Source of the DNA: Aidingimonas lacisalsi
Lineage (GTDB): Bacteria > Pseudomonadota > Gammaproteobacteria > Pseudomonadales > Halomonadaceae
DNA: 61,684 nucleotides
Reading direction: 5' to 3'
Assembly (NCBI RefSeq): GCF_008079445.1
Contig: NZ_VRYH01000011.1
Location: 1-61,684, forward strand
Shown: one piece after another, positions 33,651 through 42,282 of the stretch
Layout of the letters: each line of letters opens with the position of its first letter
How positions within the stretch are numbered: the stretch's first letter is position 1
Made by a program: the position numbers and the translations under genes
The notes under the pieces: generated by a model
What the model saw: only the letters and a program-made list of their open reading frames with translations
Told to the model about the DNA's origin: nothing
Databases searched by the model: none

Positions 33651-35735
33651 ATGCCAAAGGGACAAAGAATAATAGTCTTCCTAGCTACGCTAGCATTACT
33701 TTTAGTTGGTTATATCGCGTTTAAATCGCCAATGGACGTTCTGAACAGTAAAGGGATTCTAATTATATCGGCGCTTATAATGCTGTCCTTTACAACTTTA
33801 TTGGCTGAACATTTTTTTACGAGACCGACTGATGTGGTTGCGTCAGCGGTTTCTATCTTACTTCTACTTTCCCCACTCCATTCTGAGCTTAATGAGATGG
33901 GGTTGTGGTATTGGATAATTTGGGGATATAGTGCAGCTTTACTAGTCGTTTCCCTCGCGGCTCTTCTGATATTGAGTCCTGAAAAATCTCCGTCAGCGCG
34001 AATAAACAGAGTTTCGGCAATATTAAAAACAATTGCTATTCGTTTCGGTAACGGAAGATTCTTATGGTTTTCTTTTTTTGTGTTGTGCGTCCTTTTTTAT
34101 GTTGATAGTCAGTCGCCGCTATTCATTGCATTATTCGCTTATGCAGCCGTCCTACTCCTTGTTGACCCAAAAAAGGCAATTATTTCATTTAACTCAGTAA
34201 ATAAGCAATCAGAGTCAGCGGTAGCTGAACTATTTGGCATACAATCATCAAGCGCCTACTTGGCAAAAGTGTACCCTGACAGTCCTCCTATAAATCGGTT
34301 TGATGTTGCGGGTTTTGTATCAAACTCGGGGGGGCGAGATAAATGGATAGCGGGTCTTGTTATTGAAGCGTATGAGCTAAACGAACAGAGATGGATAAAG
34401 ATTCTAACTGATGAATCATTTGGTGAACTGAAAGAGAAAACCACAGCCCCTAAATCACCCAAAAAGGGAGTTGTTCATTTATTGAACGTAGGTGGAGAGC
34501 TAGCTCTGGTTAGCCATTTGGTCGGGACGGTTTGTGAGGGCACAACCATTGAGAAGCTAAGGTTTGAATACGCATTTAATGTAAGAATTCAAGAAGGAGA
34601 GTTACTTCAAGTGTGCTGTGGTGTTAGCAACGTCCTATATCAAGTTGTAGAGGGTACGACCGGATCTGAAATTTTAGAATCTCGAAATGAAGCAGGGTTC
34701 ATTATTGGAGAAGCAGTTCAACTAGGAATATGGAACGCAGAAAATCGAAGTTTTGATCGGTATGGGTGGGTGCCCAGCATGAATAGTCCGGTGTCAAAAG
34801 CTGAGACAATTGATATTCCCGACTGCCTTCCAAACGAATACCAAATAGGTAGCATCCCGAGCAGCAACTTTCCAGTATTTATAGATAGAGAAAGCGCTGT
34901 TACTCATCATTTAGCTATTTTAGGTGTAACTGGTTCAGGGAAATCTGTTTTTGCGAGAGATCTAATCCGTCAAATCGCGGATGAAGATGCAAAAGTTATA
35001 TGCGTTGATTTTACCAATGAATACAAAGAAAAGCTAGCCGATTTAATCGGAAGTTCGTTGGTAGAAGGGCAGGCTGCAGAAGATTTGTTTTCCGCAATAG
35101 ATACTATAAACGAACAAATGGATGAGTTTGCGAACAAACGGGATAAATTATTAATTTCACAAAAGGAAGGAGAGCTTCGCAACGGGTTTAAAGCGGCATT
35201 GCAATCTTTCGTAGCGAACGATGAAAAGGCTGTGTTGTTTGAGCTTCCAGATGTTACCAACACTGCTGGAATACTTGAATTTACAAAGTGGTTCTTTAAA
35301 TCCCTCTTTGAACTAGCAAAAGCGAGCGAGTTGAATGGAAAAAAAGTATGTGTGGTTCTTGAAGAGGCGCATACTATAGTCCCTGAGTGGAATTTTTTGG
35401 GGGTTGATGACAAACGGTCTAGTTCGGTTGTAAACAGTATTGCTCAGATTGCGCTTCAGGGAAGAAAATATGGCGTTGGATTTATCGTAATCGGCCAACG
35501 GACCGCAAACATTTCAAAGACAGTTTTGACACAATGTAATTCAGTTGTTGCGTTCCAGCAATTTGATCGAACGAGTGCGGAATTTCTAGGTAACTACATG
35601 AGCTCAGACTATGTGGCGTCTCTCACTAGACTTAAACCGCGGCATGCAATTGCTGTTGGTAAAGCCTTTAGTAGCGGAACACCAATGATATTCTCTGTGC
35701 CTGAAATTGATGAGCCGCAGGCGCACGGTGGCTAA
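33651..35735 (+). CDS. Membrane-anchored HerA/DUF87-type ATPase
   Basis: The 694-aa protein has ribosome site TTAAGGAGC. About five or six membrane spans fill residues 5-180 (IIVFLATLALLLVGYIAF; LWFSFFVLCVLFYVDSQ). Walker A GVTGSGKS is near residue 424, Walker B VVLEEAH near 567, and a conserved RKYGVGFIVIGQR segment with Arg and Gln follows, as in HerA-type hexameric translocases. Such ATPases pump DNA or work with nucleases such as NurA or SIR2 in defence. No partner is present here. It is a single-gene cassette and AT-rich. Confidence 0.8.
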   Translation: MPKGQRIIVFLATLALLLVGYIAFKSPMDVLNSKGILIISALIMLSFTTLLAEHFFTRPTDVVASAVSILLLLSPLHSELNEMGLWYWIIWGYSAALLVVSLAALLILSPEKSPSARINRVSAILKTIAIRFGNGRFLWFSFFVLCVLFYVDSQSPLFIALFAYAAVLLLVDPKKAIISFNSVNKQSESAVAELFGIQSSSAYLAKVYPDSPPINRFDVAGFVSNSGGRDKWIAGLVIEAYELNEQRWIKILTDESFGELKEKTTAPKSPKKGVVHLLNVGGELALVSHLVGTVCEGTTIEKLRFEYAFNVRIQEGELLQVCCGVSNVLYQVVEGTTGSEILESRNEAGFIIGEAVQLGIWNAENRSFDRYGWVPSMNSPVSKAETIDIPDCLPNEYQIGSIPSSNFPVFIDRESAVTHHLAILGVTGSGKSVFARDLIRQIADEDAKVICVDFTNEYKEKLADLIGSSLVEGQAAEDLFSAIDTINEQMDEFANKRDKLLISQKEGELRNGFKAALQSFVANDEKAVLFELPDVTNTAGILEFTKWFFKSLFELAKASELNGKKVCVVLEEAHTIVPEWNFLGVDDKRSSSVVNSIAQIALQGRKYGVGFIVIGQRTANISKTVLTQCNSVVAFQQFDRTSAEFLGNYMSSDYVASLTRLKPRHAIAVGKAFSSGTPMIFSVPEIDEPQAHGG

Positions 35736-35801
35736 CAAGTTGCTGCACACGGATAAATTACTCGCTGCGCTCCTAATTTACCGGTGAGCAAGGCGTTAAA
35801 T
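35730..35801 (+). repeat. attC site
   Basis: The left core is GGCTAAC (35730-35736) and the right core is GTTAAAT (35795-35801). It is nearly the same as 19207-19278 (ggataaattactcg ... taatttaccggtgagcaa). Confidence 0.85.
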
Positions 35802-35821
35802 GTGTAGAAGGAGATCGCCCT

Positions 35822-36223
35822 ATGGCGCTGAAGGGAAGCTGTTTGTGTGGCAAGATAAGTTACGAAATAGACTCAGTGGATATGCCAATTGTGCACTGTC
35901 ATTGTCAGACTTGTCGCAAAGCCCATGCGGCCCCATTTGCCTCTACGGCTGGTGTAAAGCGCGAGAATTTTCGTTGGCTCAAGGGCACGAGTTCTATGTC
36001 TACGTTCGAATCCTCGCCTGGAAAATTGCGCCATTTTTGCAAACACTGTGGTTCTCATTTGGTAGCAGAGAGGCCATCGCAGCCACATGTGATTGTTCGA
36101 GTGGCTACGCTGGACGATGAGCCTGAATTGAGGCCAGAGGCTCATATTTGGGTTTCACATGACGCACCATGGCTTGAGTACGACAGGGTACGCAAGCATA
36201 GAGAATGGCGTGACGACATTTAA
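35822..36223 (+). CDS. GFA-family (Mss4-like) protein
   Basis: The 133-aa protein follows GAAGGAGATC. The zinc motifs are GSCLCGKISYEI, HCHCQTCRKAHAAPF and RHFCKHCGSHL, as in glutathione-dependent formaldehyde-activating enzyme relatives. Members bind one or two zinc ions and are linked to formaldehyde detoxification or to adduct formation with thiols; for this branch the function is unknown. It is a single-gene cassette. Two related proteins (44148 and 49640) lie further along. Confidence 0.9.
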   Translation: MALKGSCLCGKISYEIDSVDMPIVHCHCQTCRKAHAAPFASTAGVKRENFRWLKGTSSMSTFESSPGKLRHFCKHCGSHLVAERPSQPHVIVRVATLDDEPELRPEAHIWVSHDAPWLEYDRVRKHREWRDDI

Positions 36224-36296
36224 CTAGGCACGGCGACACCTTTTCCGTTGCGGCTTCGCCTCCACTACAAAGGCGCGCATGCTGGCAGCGTTAGGC
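36218..36296 (+). repeat. attC site
   Basis: The left core is ATTTAAC (36218-36224), overlapping the stop codon, and the right core is GTTAGGC (36290-36296). It belongs to the cggcgac ... gcgcatgctgg subfamily. Confidence 0.85.
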
Positions 36297-36317
36297 GGAA
36301 AGAACGTGGAGAACGGA

Positions 36318-37028
36318 ATGCGTCAAGACGAAATCAAGGAAATATTCGACCAACAGGCCGCTGGCTACGATACACAGTGGGCTAAGACGGCACCGATAAA
36401 AGATTGCCTGTACTTCCTTCTGGAATCGTTGCTTACTGAGTTACCTGTTGACGCACGAGTTCTTTGTGTTGGAGCGGGAACCGGAGCGGAGCTGGCCCAC
36501 CTTGCCCAGAAGAATCCTGCGTGGCGGTTTACTGCGGTAGAGCCTTCCGGCCCTATGTTGGATCTTTGCCGACAACGAGCTGAAAAGAAGGGATTTGCGT
36601 CTCGTTGCCACTTCCACGAAGGCTATCTTGATTCACTCCAAGCCACCGAACCACATGACGCAGCCACTTGCTTTTTAGTGTCTCAATTCATCCTAGACCA
36701 ACAAGCACGCTCCGAGTTCTTCCGAGAAATATCACGCAAGCTCAGGCCGGGAGGGATTCTTGCAAGTTCTGACTTGGCCTCGGATGTAGAGTCATCCGAG
36801 TATGAAGTGTTGCTTCGCGCTTGGATGAACATGATGGCAGCATCAGATATCTCGCCTGATGGGATAGATCGCATGCGAAAAGCCTATGCCAATGATGTTG
36901 GCGTTCTTCCACCAAGTAGAATCGCGTCAATTATTGAGTGCGGAGGTTTCGCGCCTCCCGTACAGTTCTTCCAGGCTGGATTGATTCATGCGTGGCTGTC
37001 AAAACGCGCCCCAAGCAATGCCGCCTAA
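36318..37028 (+). CDS. SAM-dependent methyltransferase
   Basis: This 236-aa protein is taken from ATG 36318, six bases after GTGGAG; a longer frame would start inside the attC. Motif I is VLCVGAGTGAELAHLA, motif II VEPSGPML and the post-I segment LRPGGILASSDLAS, typical of class I methyltransferases that accept small molecules. The substrate cannot be told. It is the only gene of its cassette. Confidence 0.88.
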   Translation: MRQDEIKEIFDQQAAGYDTQWAKTAPIKDCLYFLLESLLTELPVDARVLCVGAGTGAELAHLAQKNPAWRFTAVEPSGPMLDLCRQRAEKKGFASRCHFHEGYLDSLQATEPHDAATCFLVSQFILDQQARSEFFREISRKLRPGGILASSDLASDVESSEYEVLLRAWMNMMAASDISPDGIDRMRKAYANDVGVLPPSRIASIIECGGFAPPVQFFQAGLIHAWLSKRAPSNAA

Positions 37029-37042
37029 TTCTGGCGTTGGGC
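37007..37042 (+). repeat. Very short degenerate attC
   Basis: A GCCCCAAG-like left side (about 37007) and a GTTGGGC core (37036-37042) flank a small gccgcc-taattct-ggcg hairpin. The site overlaps the end of the methyltransferase gene. It may be a deletion derivative of a longer site. Confidence 0.4.
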
Positions 37043-37060
37043 AGTACATGGAGGTTTCTC

Positions 37061-37357
37061 ATGAGTTACCTGGTGTTTTGCACGTTCGATTTAAAGGACG
37101 CATCCAAGCAGGAGTACGACAATGCGTACTCCGATTTGGCAAAGATCGGCCTGAATAAAGTCATAAAATCAGACCAAGGTGGTGATGTCGTGATTCCGAC
37201 GACATCGGTCATGGGAACCTTTAATGGAAACATTGCCACATCGGTTCGAAATGACATCAGAAGTAAGGTTCAGGCTGCGTTTCAACGGAGGGGCTTTAGT
37301 TCAGAGATTTTCGTCGTTGTTGGAGGTGACTGGGCATGGGGTGCCGGATCGACATGA
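37061..37357 (+). CDS. Small hypothetical cassette protein
   Basis: The 98-aa protein is taken from ATG 37061 behind TGGAGG. It reads MSYLVFCTFDLKDASKQEYDNAYSD-like at the start, with IPTTSVMGTF and a FSSEIFVVVGGDWAW end. The alternating strand-helix-strand plan recalls small ferredoxin-like fold proteins of the kind that include some CRISPR Cas2-like or antitoxin-like domains. That is only a structural impression; no family is recognised. Confidence 0.65.
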   Translation: MSYLVFCTFDLKDASKQEYDNAYSDLAKIGLNKVIKSDQGGDVVIPTTSVMGTFNGNIATSVRNDIRSKVQAAFQRRGFSSEIFVVVGGDWAWGAGST

Positions 37358-37361
37358 TCCG

Positions 37362-37433
37362 GCCCAACCATGCGCTCCAGCCGACCACTCAACCACTGCG
37401 CGGTTTCGCGTCGGCTGAGCTTCATCGTTATGC
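37362..37433 (+). repeat. attC site
   Basis: The left core is GCCCAAC (37362-37368) and the right core is GTTATGC (37427-37433). The arms are cagccgac and gtcggctg. Confidence 0.85.
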
Positions 37434-37448
37434 ATAGGGAGTAAATGC

Positions 37449-38072
37449 ATGGTTTTAGAGCTACCTGCACCAGAATTGCAAAACTCAGGGTCATTGGCTC
37501 GCTGTATTGAGGAACGGCGCAGCGTGAGGCAGTACACGAAGGTGCTGCTACCTATAGGTGTTTTGTCCCAATTGCTTTGGGCGGCCCTAGGAGTAACAGG
37601 GCCAGGCCAAAAAAGAGCAACTCCATCGGCAGGTGGCTTATACCCACTGCATCTACAAATTGTGGTGCAGCGTGTGTCGGCACTTGAGCCCGGTACCTAT
37701 GAGTATGAGGCTGATAGCCATTCGTTGAAGCTGGTTGCTAACCGTGTTCCGGAAGAGGCAGTGCAGGAGCTAGGGATTGGCGATCAACCGTGGTTGAAAG
37801 AGGCGGCAATCGTTATCGGGGTTTCAGCGAAACTCGGAGATGCAGTTCGGCACTTTGAACCTCAGCCACCCCAGGGAGAGCGCGGTGCTCGCTATGTATA
37901 TATGGAAACTGGGGCTCTAGCACAAAATGTTCATCTCCAGAGCACGGCTCTCGGACTTGGCTGTGTTCTGGTGGCAGGGTTTGATGATGCAAGGGTCAAG
38001 GAGGTGTTGAGATTACCCTCAAACATGGAACCAACTGCACTGCTGTGTATCGGGCAACGGCGGGATATTTAA
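37449..38072 (+). CDS. SagB/nitroreductase-type flavin oxidoreductase
   Basis: The 207-aa protein follows TAGGGAGT. It reads CIEERRSVRQYTK (the FMN-binding R-R-S-x-R motif), then KRATPSAGGLYPLHLQIVV, and ends in TALGLGCVLVAGFDDARVKEVL...EPTALLCIG. That set marks the SagB-type nitroreductase group, which reduce or oxidise small substrates using FMN; SagB itself acts in thiazole peptide biosynthesis. No azoline partner is present here. It is followed directly by a collapsed attC. Confidence 0.88.
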   Translation: MVLELPAPELQNSGSLARCIEERRSVRQYTKVLLPIGVLSQLLWAALGVTGPGQKRATPSAGGLYPLHLQIVVQRVSALEPGTYEYEADSHSLKLVANRVPEEAVQELGIGDQPWLKEAAIVIGVSAKLGDAVRHFEPQPPQGERGARYVYMETGALAQNVHLQSTALGLGCVLVAGFDDARVKEVLRLPSNMEPTALLCIGQRRDI

Positions 38073-38080
38073 CGTTAGGT
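38067..38080 (+). repeat. Collapsed attC: inverse core joined directly to core
   Basis: ATTTAAC (38067-38073) is followed without any gap by GTTAGGT (38074-38080). The whole stem region is missing, so the two flanking genes are now locked into one cassette. Confidence 0.65.
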
Positions 38081-38087
38081 CTCTACG

Positions 38088-38606
38088 ATGCACATTCTTA
38101 TTACCGGTGCACCAGGTTCCGGAACCAGCACACTTGGCAAGGCTCTCGCCGGGGAGCTGAATGCCTCCTTCCTGGAGGCCGATGACTTTTATTGGCTGGA
38201 AACTGATCCGCCTTTCACGAAGAAAAGACCTGTAGAGGAAAGGCGCAGGCTGATGATGTCGAGCCTGGAAAGCTATCCGGACGCAGTTGTCTCAGGATCT
38301 GTGATGCAATGGGGCGAGGAAATTGAGAATGCTTTTGATGTGGTGATCTTTCTTTATGTGGAAGCTCATATCCGCTTGAAGAGGCTACGGGAAAGAGAGA
38401 TCCATCTTTTTGGCGCTGCAGATCCCGATTTCCTGGAATGGGCGGCACAGTATGATCAAGGAACTGCGCCGGGAAGAAGTCTCGCCAGACACCGTGCATG
38501 GCTAGAACAACGCTCATGTTGCGTCATAAATCTGGAAGGGGCCATGTCGTTGTCTGAGCAAATAGAAGTTTTGAGACAGAAAGGCCTAACTAACCGCTTC
38601 AATTGA
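38088..38606 (+). CDS. P-loop nucleotide kinase-like protein
   Basis: This 172-aa protein starts HILITGAPGSGTSTLGKALAGEL, a Walker A (GAPGSGTS), followed by EADDFYW and a VVIFLYVEAHIRLKRLREREI lid-like region, as in adenylate-kinase-like AAA_18 ATPases. Such small kinases phosphorylate nucleosides or antibiotics; the target is unknown. It lies 7 bp after the collapsed attC and so now shares a cassette with the SagB-type gene. Confidence 0.85.
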   Translation: MHILITGAPGSGTSTLGKALAGELNASFLEADDFYWLETDPPFTKKRPVEERRRLMMSSLESYPDAVVSGSVMQWGEEIENAFDVVIFLYVEAHIRLKRLREREIHLFGAADPDFLEWAAQYDQGTAPGRSLARHRAWLEQRSCCVINLEGAMSLSEQIEVLRQKGLTNRFN

Positions 38607-38658
38607 CTGTCCAAAGTGGTGCCGCGCTTCGGCCGGCAACTGAGCTTTGGCGTTAGGT
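38601..38658 (+). repeat. attC site
   Basis: The left side is AATTGAC (38601-38607) and the right core is GTTAGGT (38652-38658). The interior (gccgcgcttcggccggcaac) is the same as in 48569-48644. Confidence 0.7.
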
Positions 38659-38696
38659 GTCTGAGGGCTGGTGAATTTGTAATGCCAGAAGCACCA

Positions 38697-38966
38697 TCAC
38701 GATGATGTGGATTTGCGCTTTACAACAACCGCAACGGCGATGGGCAGCAGATAGGTCAACAGAAAGATGGGTAACTCCTGCATAAACGTATAGCCGGCTT
38801 GCGTCACCCCTACCCAAACGTTCCAGCTGGTGATCGCGAGCCACACAGCTGCGAAAATGACCACAGGTGCCCAGCTACTGCTCGCTTGATGGTGAAACAG
38901 CTTGGCAAGTCCCGTAATGACTGCCCAAAGAACGATGCCCCCAACGATCATTAATAATGTTCTCAT
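38697..38966 (-). CDS. Small three-pass membrane protein
   Basis: The 89-aa protein runs opposite to the array and has a GGGAG ribosome site. Its hydrophobic spans are MRTLLMIVGGIVLWAVITGLA, APVVIFAAVWLAITSWNVWV and ELPIFLLTYLLPIAVAVVV, with a basic tail (KRKSTSS). No function is known to me. It follows the SDR gene (stop at 39056) in reverse order and may share a promoter region, though a 90-bp gap separates them. Confidence 0.75.
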   Translation of the reverse strand: MRTLLMIVGGIVLWAVITGLAKLFHHQASSSWAPVVIFAAVWLAITSWNVWVGVTQAGYTFMQELPIFLLTYLLPIAVAVVVKRKSTSS

Positions 38967-39055
38967 GCTTGTCTCCCGTCACTCTGGGTCTGAATCATTT
39001 GGATAGGAGTGTCGCCTCCGGCAAACTCTGCCGGAGGCGATAAAGCCTCAAGGGG

Positions 39056-39811
39056 TTATCGGGTCGTGTAGCCGCCATTCGCAAAGAGTGTCTGGCCAGT
39101 TATCCACCAGCCCTCCGATGCCAGGAATTTCACAATGGGGACAATGTCCTCAATCTTCGTGAGCTGATTCCCCATGCCCTGAGACTTGTGGAATTCGACG
39201 CGCTCCGGGGTTTCCTGACCGTAGAAGAACGGTGTATCCATCGGGCCTGGCCCAATATTGTTGACCGAAATCCCCCGATCGGACAGCTCTTTTGCCGCGG
39301 CACGGGTGAAGTGCTCCACGGGCGCTTTACCGCCGGCGTAGGTGGAGTAGCCGTCGGTGAATGCGGCCAGCAAGGCGGTCACGATGGTGATGAGCTTGCC
39401 ATTATCGTTGAGGTGCAGGCCCGCCTCTTTAATAAAGAAATAGGCGGACTTGGCGTTAATGGCCATCATCTGGTCGAATTCTGCTTCCGTTGTTTCTATG
39501 ATGGGTTTGCGCAGCACTTTCCCAACGGTATTGACCGCTACATCGATGCCCCCGAAGTGGTCTTTTGCCTGCTGAAAAAGCGCCGCTACGTTGGCAGCTT
39601 TCGTCAGATCGCTCTGGATCGCAATCGCGTTACGGCCCATACCTTTGATGGTGTCTACCGTTGCGCCTGCGTCTTTCTCGGTGGCATCGCTGTTGTAGTG
39701 CACTACGATGTCCATCCCGCTTGCGGCAAATTCCCGGCTGATAAGCCCACCGAGGTTCTTGGCGCCGCCAGAAACGAGTGCCACTTTCCCATTCAGATCG
39801 ATCTTTGCCAT
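39056..39811 (-). CDS. Short-chain dehydrogenase/reductase (SDR)
   Basis: The 251-aa protein has an AGGAGAGG site five bases before the ATG. It has the NAD(P)-binding SGGAKNLGG motif (variant of TGxxxGxG), NTVGK in place of NAAG, and the catalytic YSTYAGGK (Y-x-x-x-K) with an upstream Thr (IVTALLAAF). It ends with the usual ANGGYTTR. It is divergent from a LysR gene at 39950, which probably controls it. The substrate is unknown. Confidence 0.92.
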   Translation of the reverse strand: MAKIDLNGKVALVSGGAKNLGGLISREFAASGMDIVVHYNSDATEKDAGATVDTIKGMGRNAIAIQSDLTKAANVAALFQQAKDHFGGIDVAVNTVGKVLRKPIIETTEAEFDQMMAINAKSAYFFIKEAGLHLNDNGKLITIVTALLAAFTDGYSTYAGGKAPVEHFTRAAAKELSDRGISVNNIGPGPMDTPFFYGQETPERVEFHKSQGMGNQLTKIEDIVPIVKFLASEGWWITGQTLFANGGYTTR

Positions 39812-39949
39812 GATTCCTCTCCTGCGGTTAGTGAAGGGGGCTCGGTACTCTGCTGCAGTTCCGATCGCCGTAGATTCAGATTATGAAATTGAGAAAAGCG
39901 CAGGAAGGGTGCTAATCTGCATTTATTAAATGCATAGAGCGCAATAAGA

Positions 39950-40837
39950 ATGGGGCATGTCGAGCAACTCTTTGTTCGGGTGGTAGAGTCGGGCAGTTTC
40001 AAGAAAGCTGCAGAATACCTTAAGCTCGAACCCTCCTCCGTCAGCCGCCAGATCGCGGCACTGGAAGAGCGCCTCCAGGTCAGATTACTGCGTCGTTCCA
40101 CGCAACGGACCACACCAACGGAGCTTGGGCAGCGTTATTACGAGCGTCTGCGGGTGATCCTGGATGATCAACTGGCGCTGGAAGAGGAAATCAAGAGCGG
40201 CGTTTCTCTGCTCACCGGTAAATTGCGTATCACTGCACCGGTGGATTTCGGCACCAGGTTCGTGGTTCCCGTCGTTTGCCAGCTGCAAGAGCAGGCTCCG
40301 GAATTGTCGGTAGAATTGTTACTGGGTAGCCCGTTTGAGAGCTTGGTGGAGAACGATCTTGATGTTGCTGTGCGAATCGGCGACCTGCCGAATTCCAGTC
40401 TGATCGCGAAACATCTGGGCCATAACAGGCGAGTGCTGGTCGCCAGCCCCGCGTATCTGGATAAGTACGGTACGCCGACATCTCTGGAACAACTGGAGTC
40501 GCACAATTTCATTCTGTACTCGTCCAGTCAGGCAAGAAGTGACATCGAATTTTCCGATGGAAATCGCTTTTCGCACCAGAAGATAAGAAGCAACATAACA
40601 GTCAACAGCGTTACCGCGGTGCGCAGACTGGTCCTCGAGGGCAAAGGGATACACCTTGGCCCTTTGTGGGTGTTTGAGGAAGATATTGAGAGCGGCAGAC
40701 TGGTTCGTTTACTGCCAGACAGACCTTTACGAAGCTTTCCGGTGCACGCAGTTTATCCGGCACGCTCTTATCTGCCGGTTAAGGTTAAGGAGTTCGTCAG
40801 GCTGTTATCTGAGGAGCTGAGCTCACAGACCACTTAA
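39950..40837 (+). CDS. LysR-family transcriptional regulator
   Basis: The 295-aa protein has a helix-turn-helix VEQLFVRVVESGSFKKAAEYLKLEPSSVSRQI and an effector domain beginning LTGKLRITAPVDFGTRFVV. It is closest in pattern to LysR proteins that control SDR or quinone-type genes (for example DsdC- or TsaR-like). It is divergent from the SDR gene across a 138-bp gap. With 38697-39811 it makes a self-contained regulated module inside one large cassette. Confidence 0.9.
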   Translation: MGHVEQLFVRVVESGSFKKAAEYLKLEPSSVSRQIAALEERLQVRLLRRSTQRTTPTELGQRYYERLRVILDDQLALEEEIKSGVSLLTGKLRITAPVDFGTRFVVPVVCQLQEQAPELSVELLLGSPFESLVENDLDVAVRIGDLPNSSLIAKHLGHNRRVLVASPAYLDKYGTPTSLEQLESHNFILYSSSQARSDIEFSDGNRFSHQKIRSNITVNSVTAVRRLVLEGKGIHLGPLWVFEEDIESGRLVRLLPDRPLRSFPVHAVYPARSYLPVKVKEFVRLLSEELSSQTT

Positions 40838-40891
40838 CGGAATCTGTGTATTCCTTATTGGGGTCGATCCTTGTTCGGCATCCCGAAAAAT

Positions 40892-40969
40892 TCCTGACAA
40901 TCGGCTGCACGGCGACCGATTTTCCACCGCTGCGCGGCTACAAAATTGACGCAAAGCGCCGCGTTACAC
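40892..40969 (+). repeat. attC site
   Basis: The left core is TCCTGAC (40892-40898) and the right core is GTTACAC (40963-40969). The interior is shared with 14923-14997 (ctgcacggcgaccg ... ccgctgcgcggct). Confidence 0.7.
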
Positions 40970-40984
40970 ATTGCAGGAGGCATC

Positions 40985-41371
40985 GTGATAGTCATCTATG
41001 GAATCAAAGAACACCTTAATCCGATCAAGGCTCAGCTCTCTGAGGTCATTCACGGATGCATGCAGTCCGTACTCGGAATGCCGGAAGATAAGCGGGCTCA
41101 TCGTTTTATCCCGATGGATGCCGAGGATTTTTATTACCCCGGTGGCAGAACTCCAGCCTACACTGCCATCGAGATCAACATGATGCAGGGGCGAGCTCCG
41201 GAGACCCAAAAAGCTCTGATCAAGGAGTTCTTCAACAAGATTGAGTCTGTGGTTGGCATATCACCTGTGGACATCGAAGTGACAATTAAGGAGCAACCTG
41301 CCCATTGTTGGGGATTTCGGGGCATGACTGGAGACGAGGCACGTGACCTCAAGTACTCAGTTAATGTGTAA
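40985..41371 (+). CDS. Tautomerase-superfamily protein
   Basis: The 128-aa protein starts at GTG 40985, four bases after GGAGG. It reads IVIYGIKEHLNPIKAQLSEVIH, DKRAHRFIPM, YYPGGRTPAYTAIEI, and VDIEVTIKEQPAHCWGFRG. This is the pattern of the larger tautomerase-family proteins. The usual catalytic Pro after the initiator Met is absent, so if the start is right its chemistry differs from 4-oxalocrotonate tautomerase. It is a single-gene cassette. Confidence 0.85.
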   Translation: MIVIYGIKEHLNPIKAQLSEVIHGCMQSVLGMPEDKRAHRFIPMDAEDFYYPGGRTPAYTAIEINMMQGRAPETQKALIKEFFNKIESVVGISPVDIEVTIKEQPAHCWGFRGMTGDEARDLKYSVNV

Positions 41372-41452
41372 CAAATCGCTCAAGTACGTTCCCGGCCTAA
41401 GGGCCGTCCACCGGACGTCCCTGACGGGCCGCCGCTTAGCTTCGCGTTAGGC
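41366..41452 (+). repeat. attC site
   Basis: The left core is GTGTAAC (41366-41372), overlapping the stop codon, and the right core is GTTAGGC (41446-41452). It has the gacgtccctgacgggccgcc interior seen at 15288. Confidence 0.8.
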
Positions 41453-41552
41453 CGTTTTGGCAGCACAGTAGAAAATTCAAGACTAGATGTCGATTATTCA
41501 TCACTGTTATCGACTATATACGAGTACAACATGAATAAGCGAGGAACATAGG

Positions 41553-42182
41553 ATGAGCAAAGTATTCGTTAACATTGGTCTTAGTCTCGATGGCTACATG
41601 GCACCGGAAGGGATGATCATGGAAGATCCCGAGTACAAGAATTGGGGCGAAAAGTGGGGCGCGCTAATGACTTGGCTCCTCAATCAACAGTATATGCGCA
41701 AGAAGCTCAACTTCGGCCCGGGGGGCGAGACTGGCCCGGTCAATGAAATGGTTCGCCACACCTTTGAGCGCACAGGCGCCAACATCATGGGTAAGCGAAT
41801 GTTCGACCAAGGCGAAGTTAGTTGGCCAGAGGAAGCCCCGTTTCACACGCCGGTATACGTTCTTACCCACGAGAAACGAGACCCATGGGTGCGCCCTGGC
41901 GGAACGACGTTTTACTTCATCAATGAGGGGCCGGAGCGTGCACTGGCGCTGGCTCGGGAGGCGGCGGAAAATCGTGATATACGTATTTCAGGTGGCGCAG
42001 ATGTGATTCAGCAGTACCTGATTTTGGATGCCATCGACGAGCTGGAGATTGCTCTGGCCCCCGTGTTGTTCGGCGGTGGGCGGCGTCTCTTTGAGAATCT
42101 ACGCGAGCCTGGGCCGCAGTTTCGCATTGACACGGTTCTTGATGGTCCAGATGCCACACACTTGCGCTATATCCGTAAGTGA
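41553..42182 (+). CDS. Dihydrofolate-reductase-fold (RibD C-terminal-like) protein
   Basis: The 209-aa protein starts MSKVFVNIGLSLDGYMAPEG and has GANIMGKRMFDQGE, PVYVLTHEKRDP, RDIRISGGADVIQQYL and a FGGGRRLFENL end. These are the standard motifs of the RibD C-terminal/DHFR-like reductase group, which bind NADPH through the GG motif. The physiological substrate is unknown. It is a single-gene cassette with a 100-bp leader after the attC core. Confidence 0.9.
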   Translation: MSKVFVNIGLSLDGYMAPEGMIMEDPEYKNWGEKWGALMTWLLNQQYMRKKLNFGPGGETGPVNEMVRHTFERTGANIMGKRMFDQGEVSWPEEAPFHTPVYVLTHEKRDPWVRPGGTTFYFINEGPERALALAREAAENRDIRISGGADVIQQYLILDAIDELEIALAPVLFGGGRRLFENLREPGPQFRIDTVLDGPDATHLRYIRK

Positions 42183-42187
42183 TGGAG

Positions 42188-42262
42188 GCCTAACAAGCCG
42201 TGGCAGTTCGCGCCTGTCGGCGCCGGACTCGCTACGCTCGCCGCTGCACAGGGGCGTTAGGC
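42188..42262 (+). repeat. attC site
   Basis: The left core is GCCTAAC (42188-42194) and the right core is GTTAGGC (42256-42262), both perfect. The interior arms are gcgcctgtcggcgcc and gctacgctcgcc. Confidence 0.9.
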
Positions 42263-42282
42263 GTTTGGAAAAGGAATAGCAT

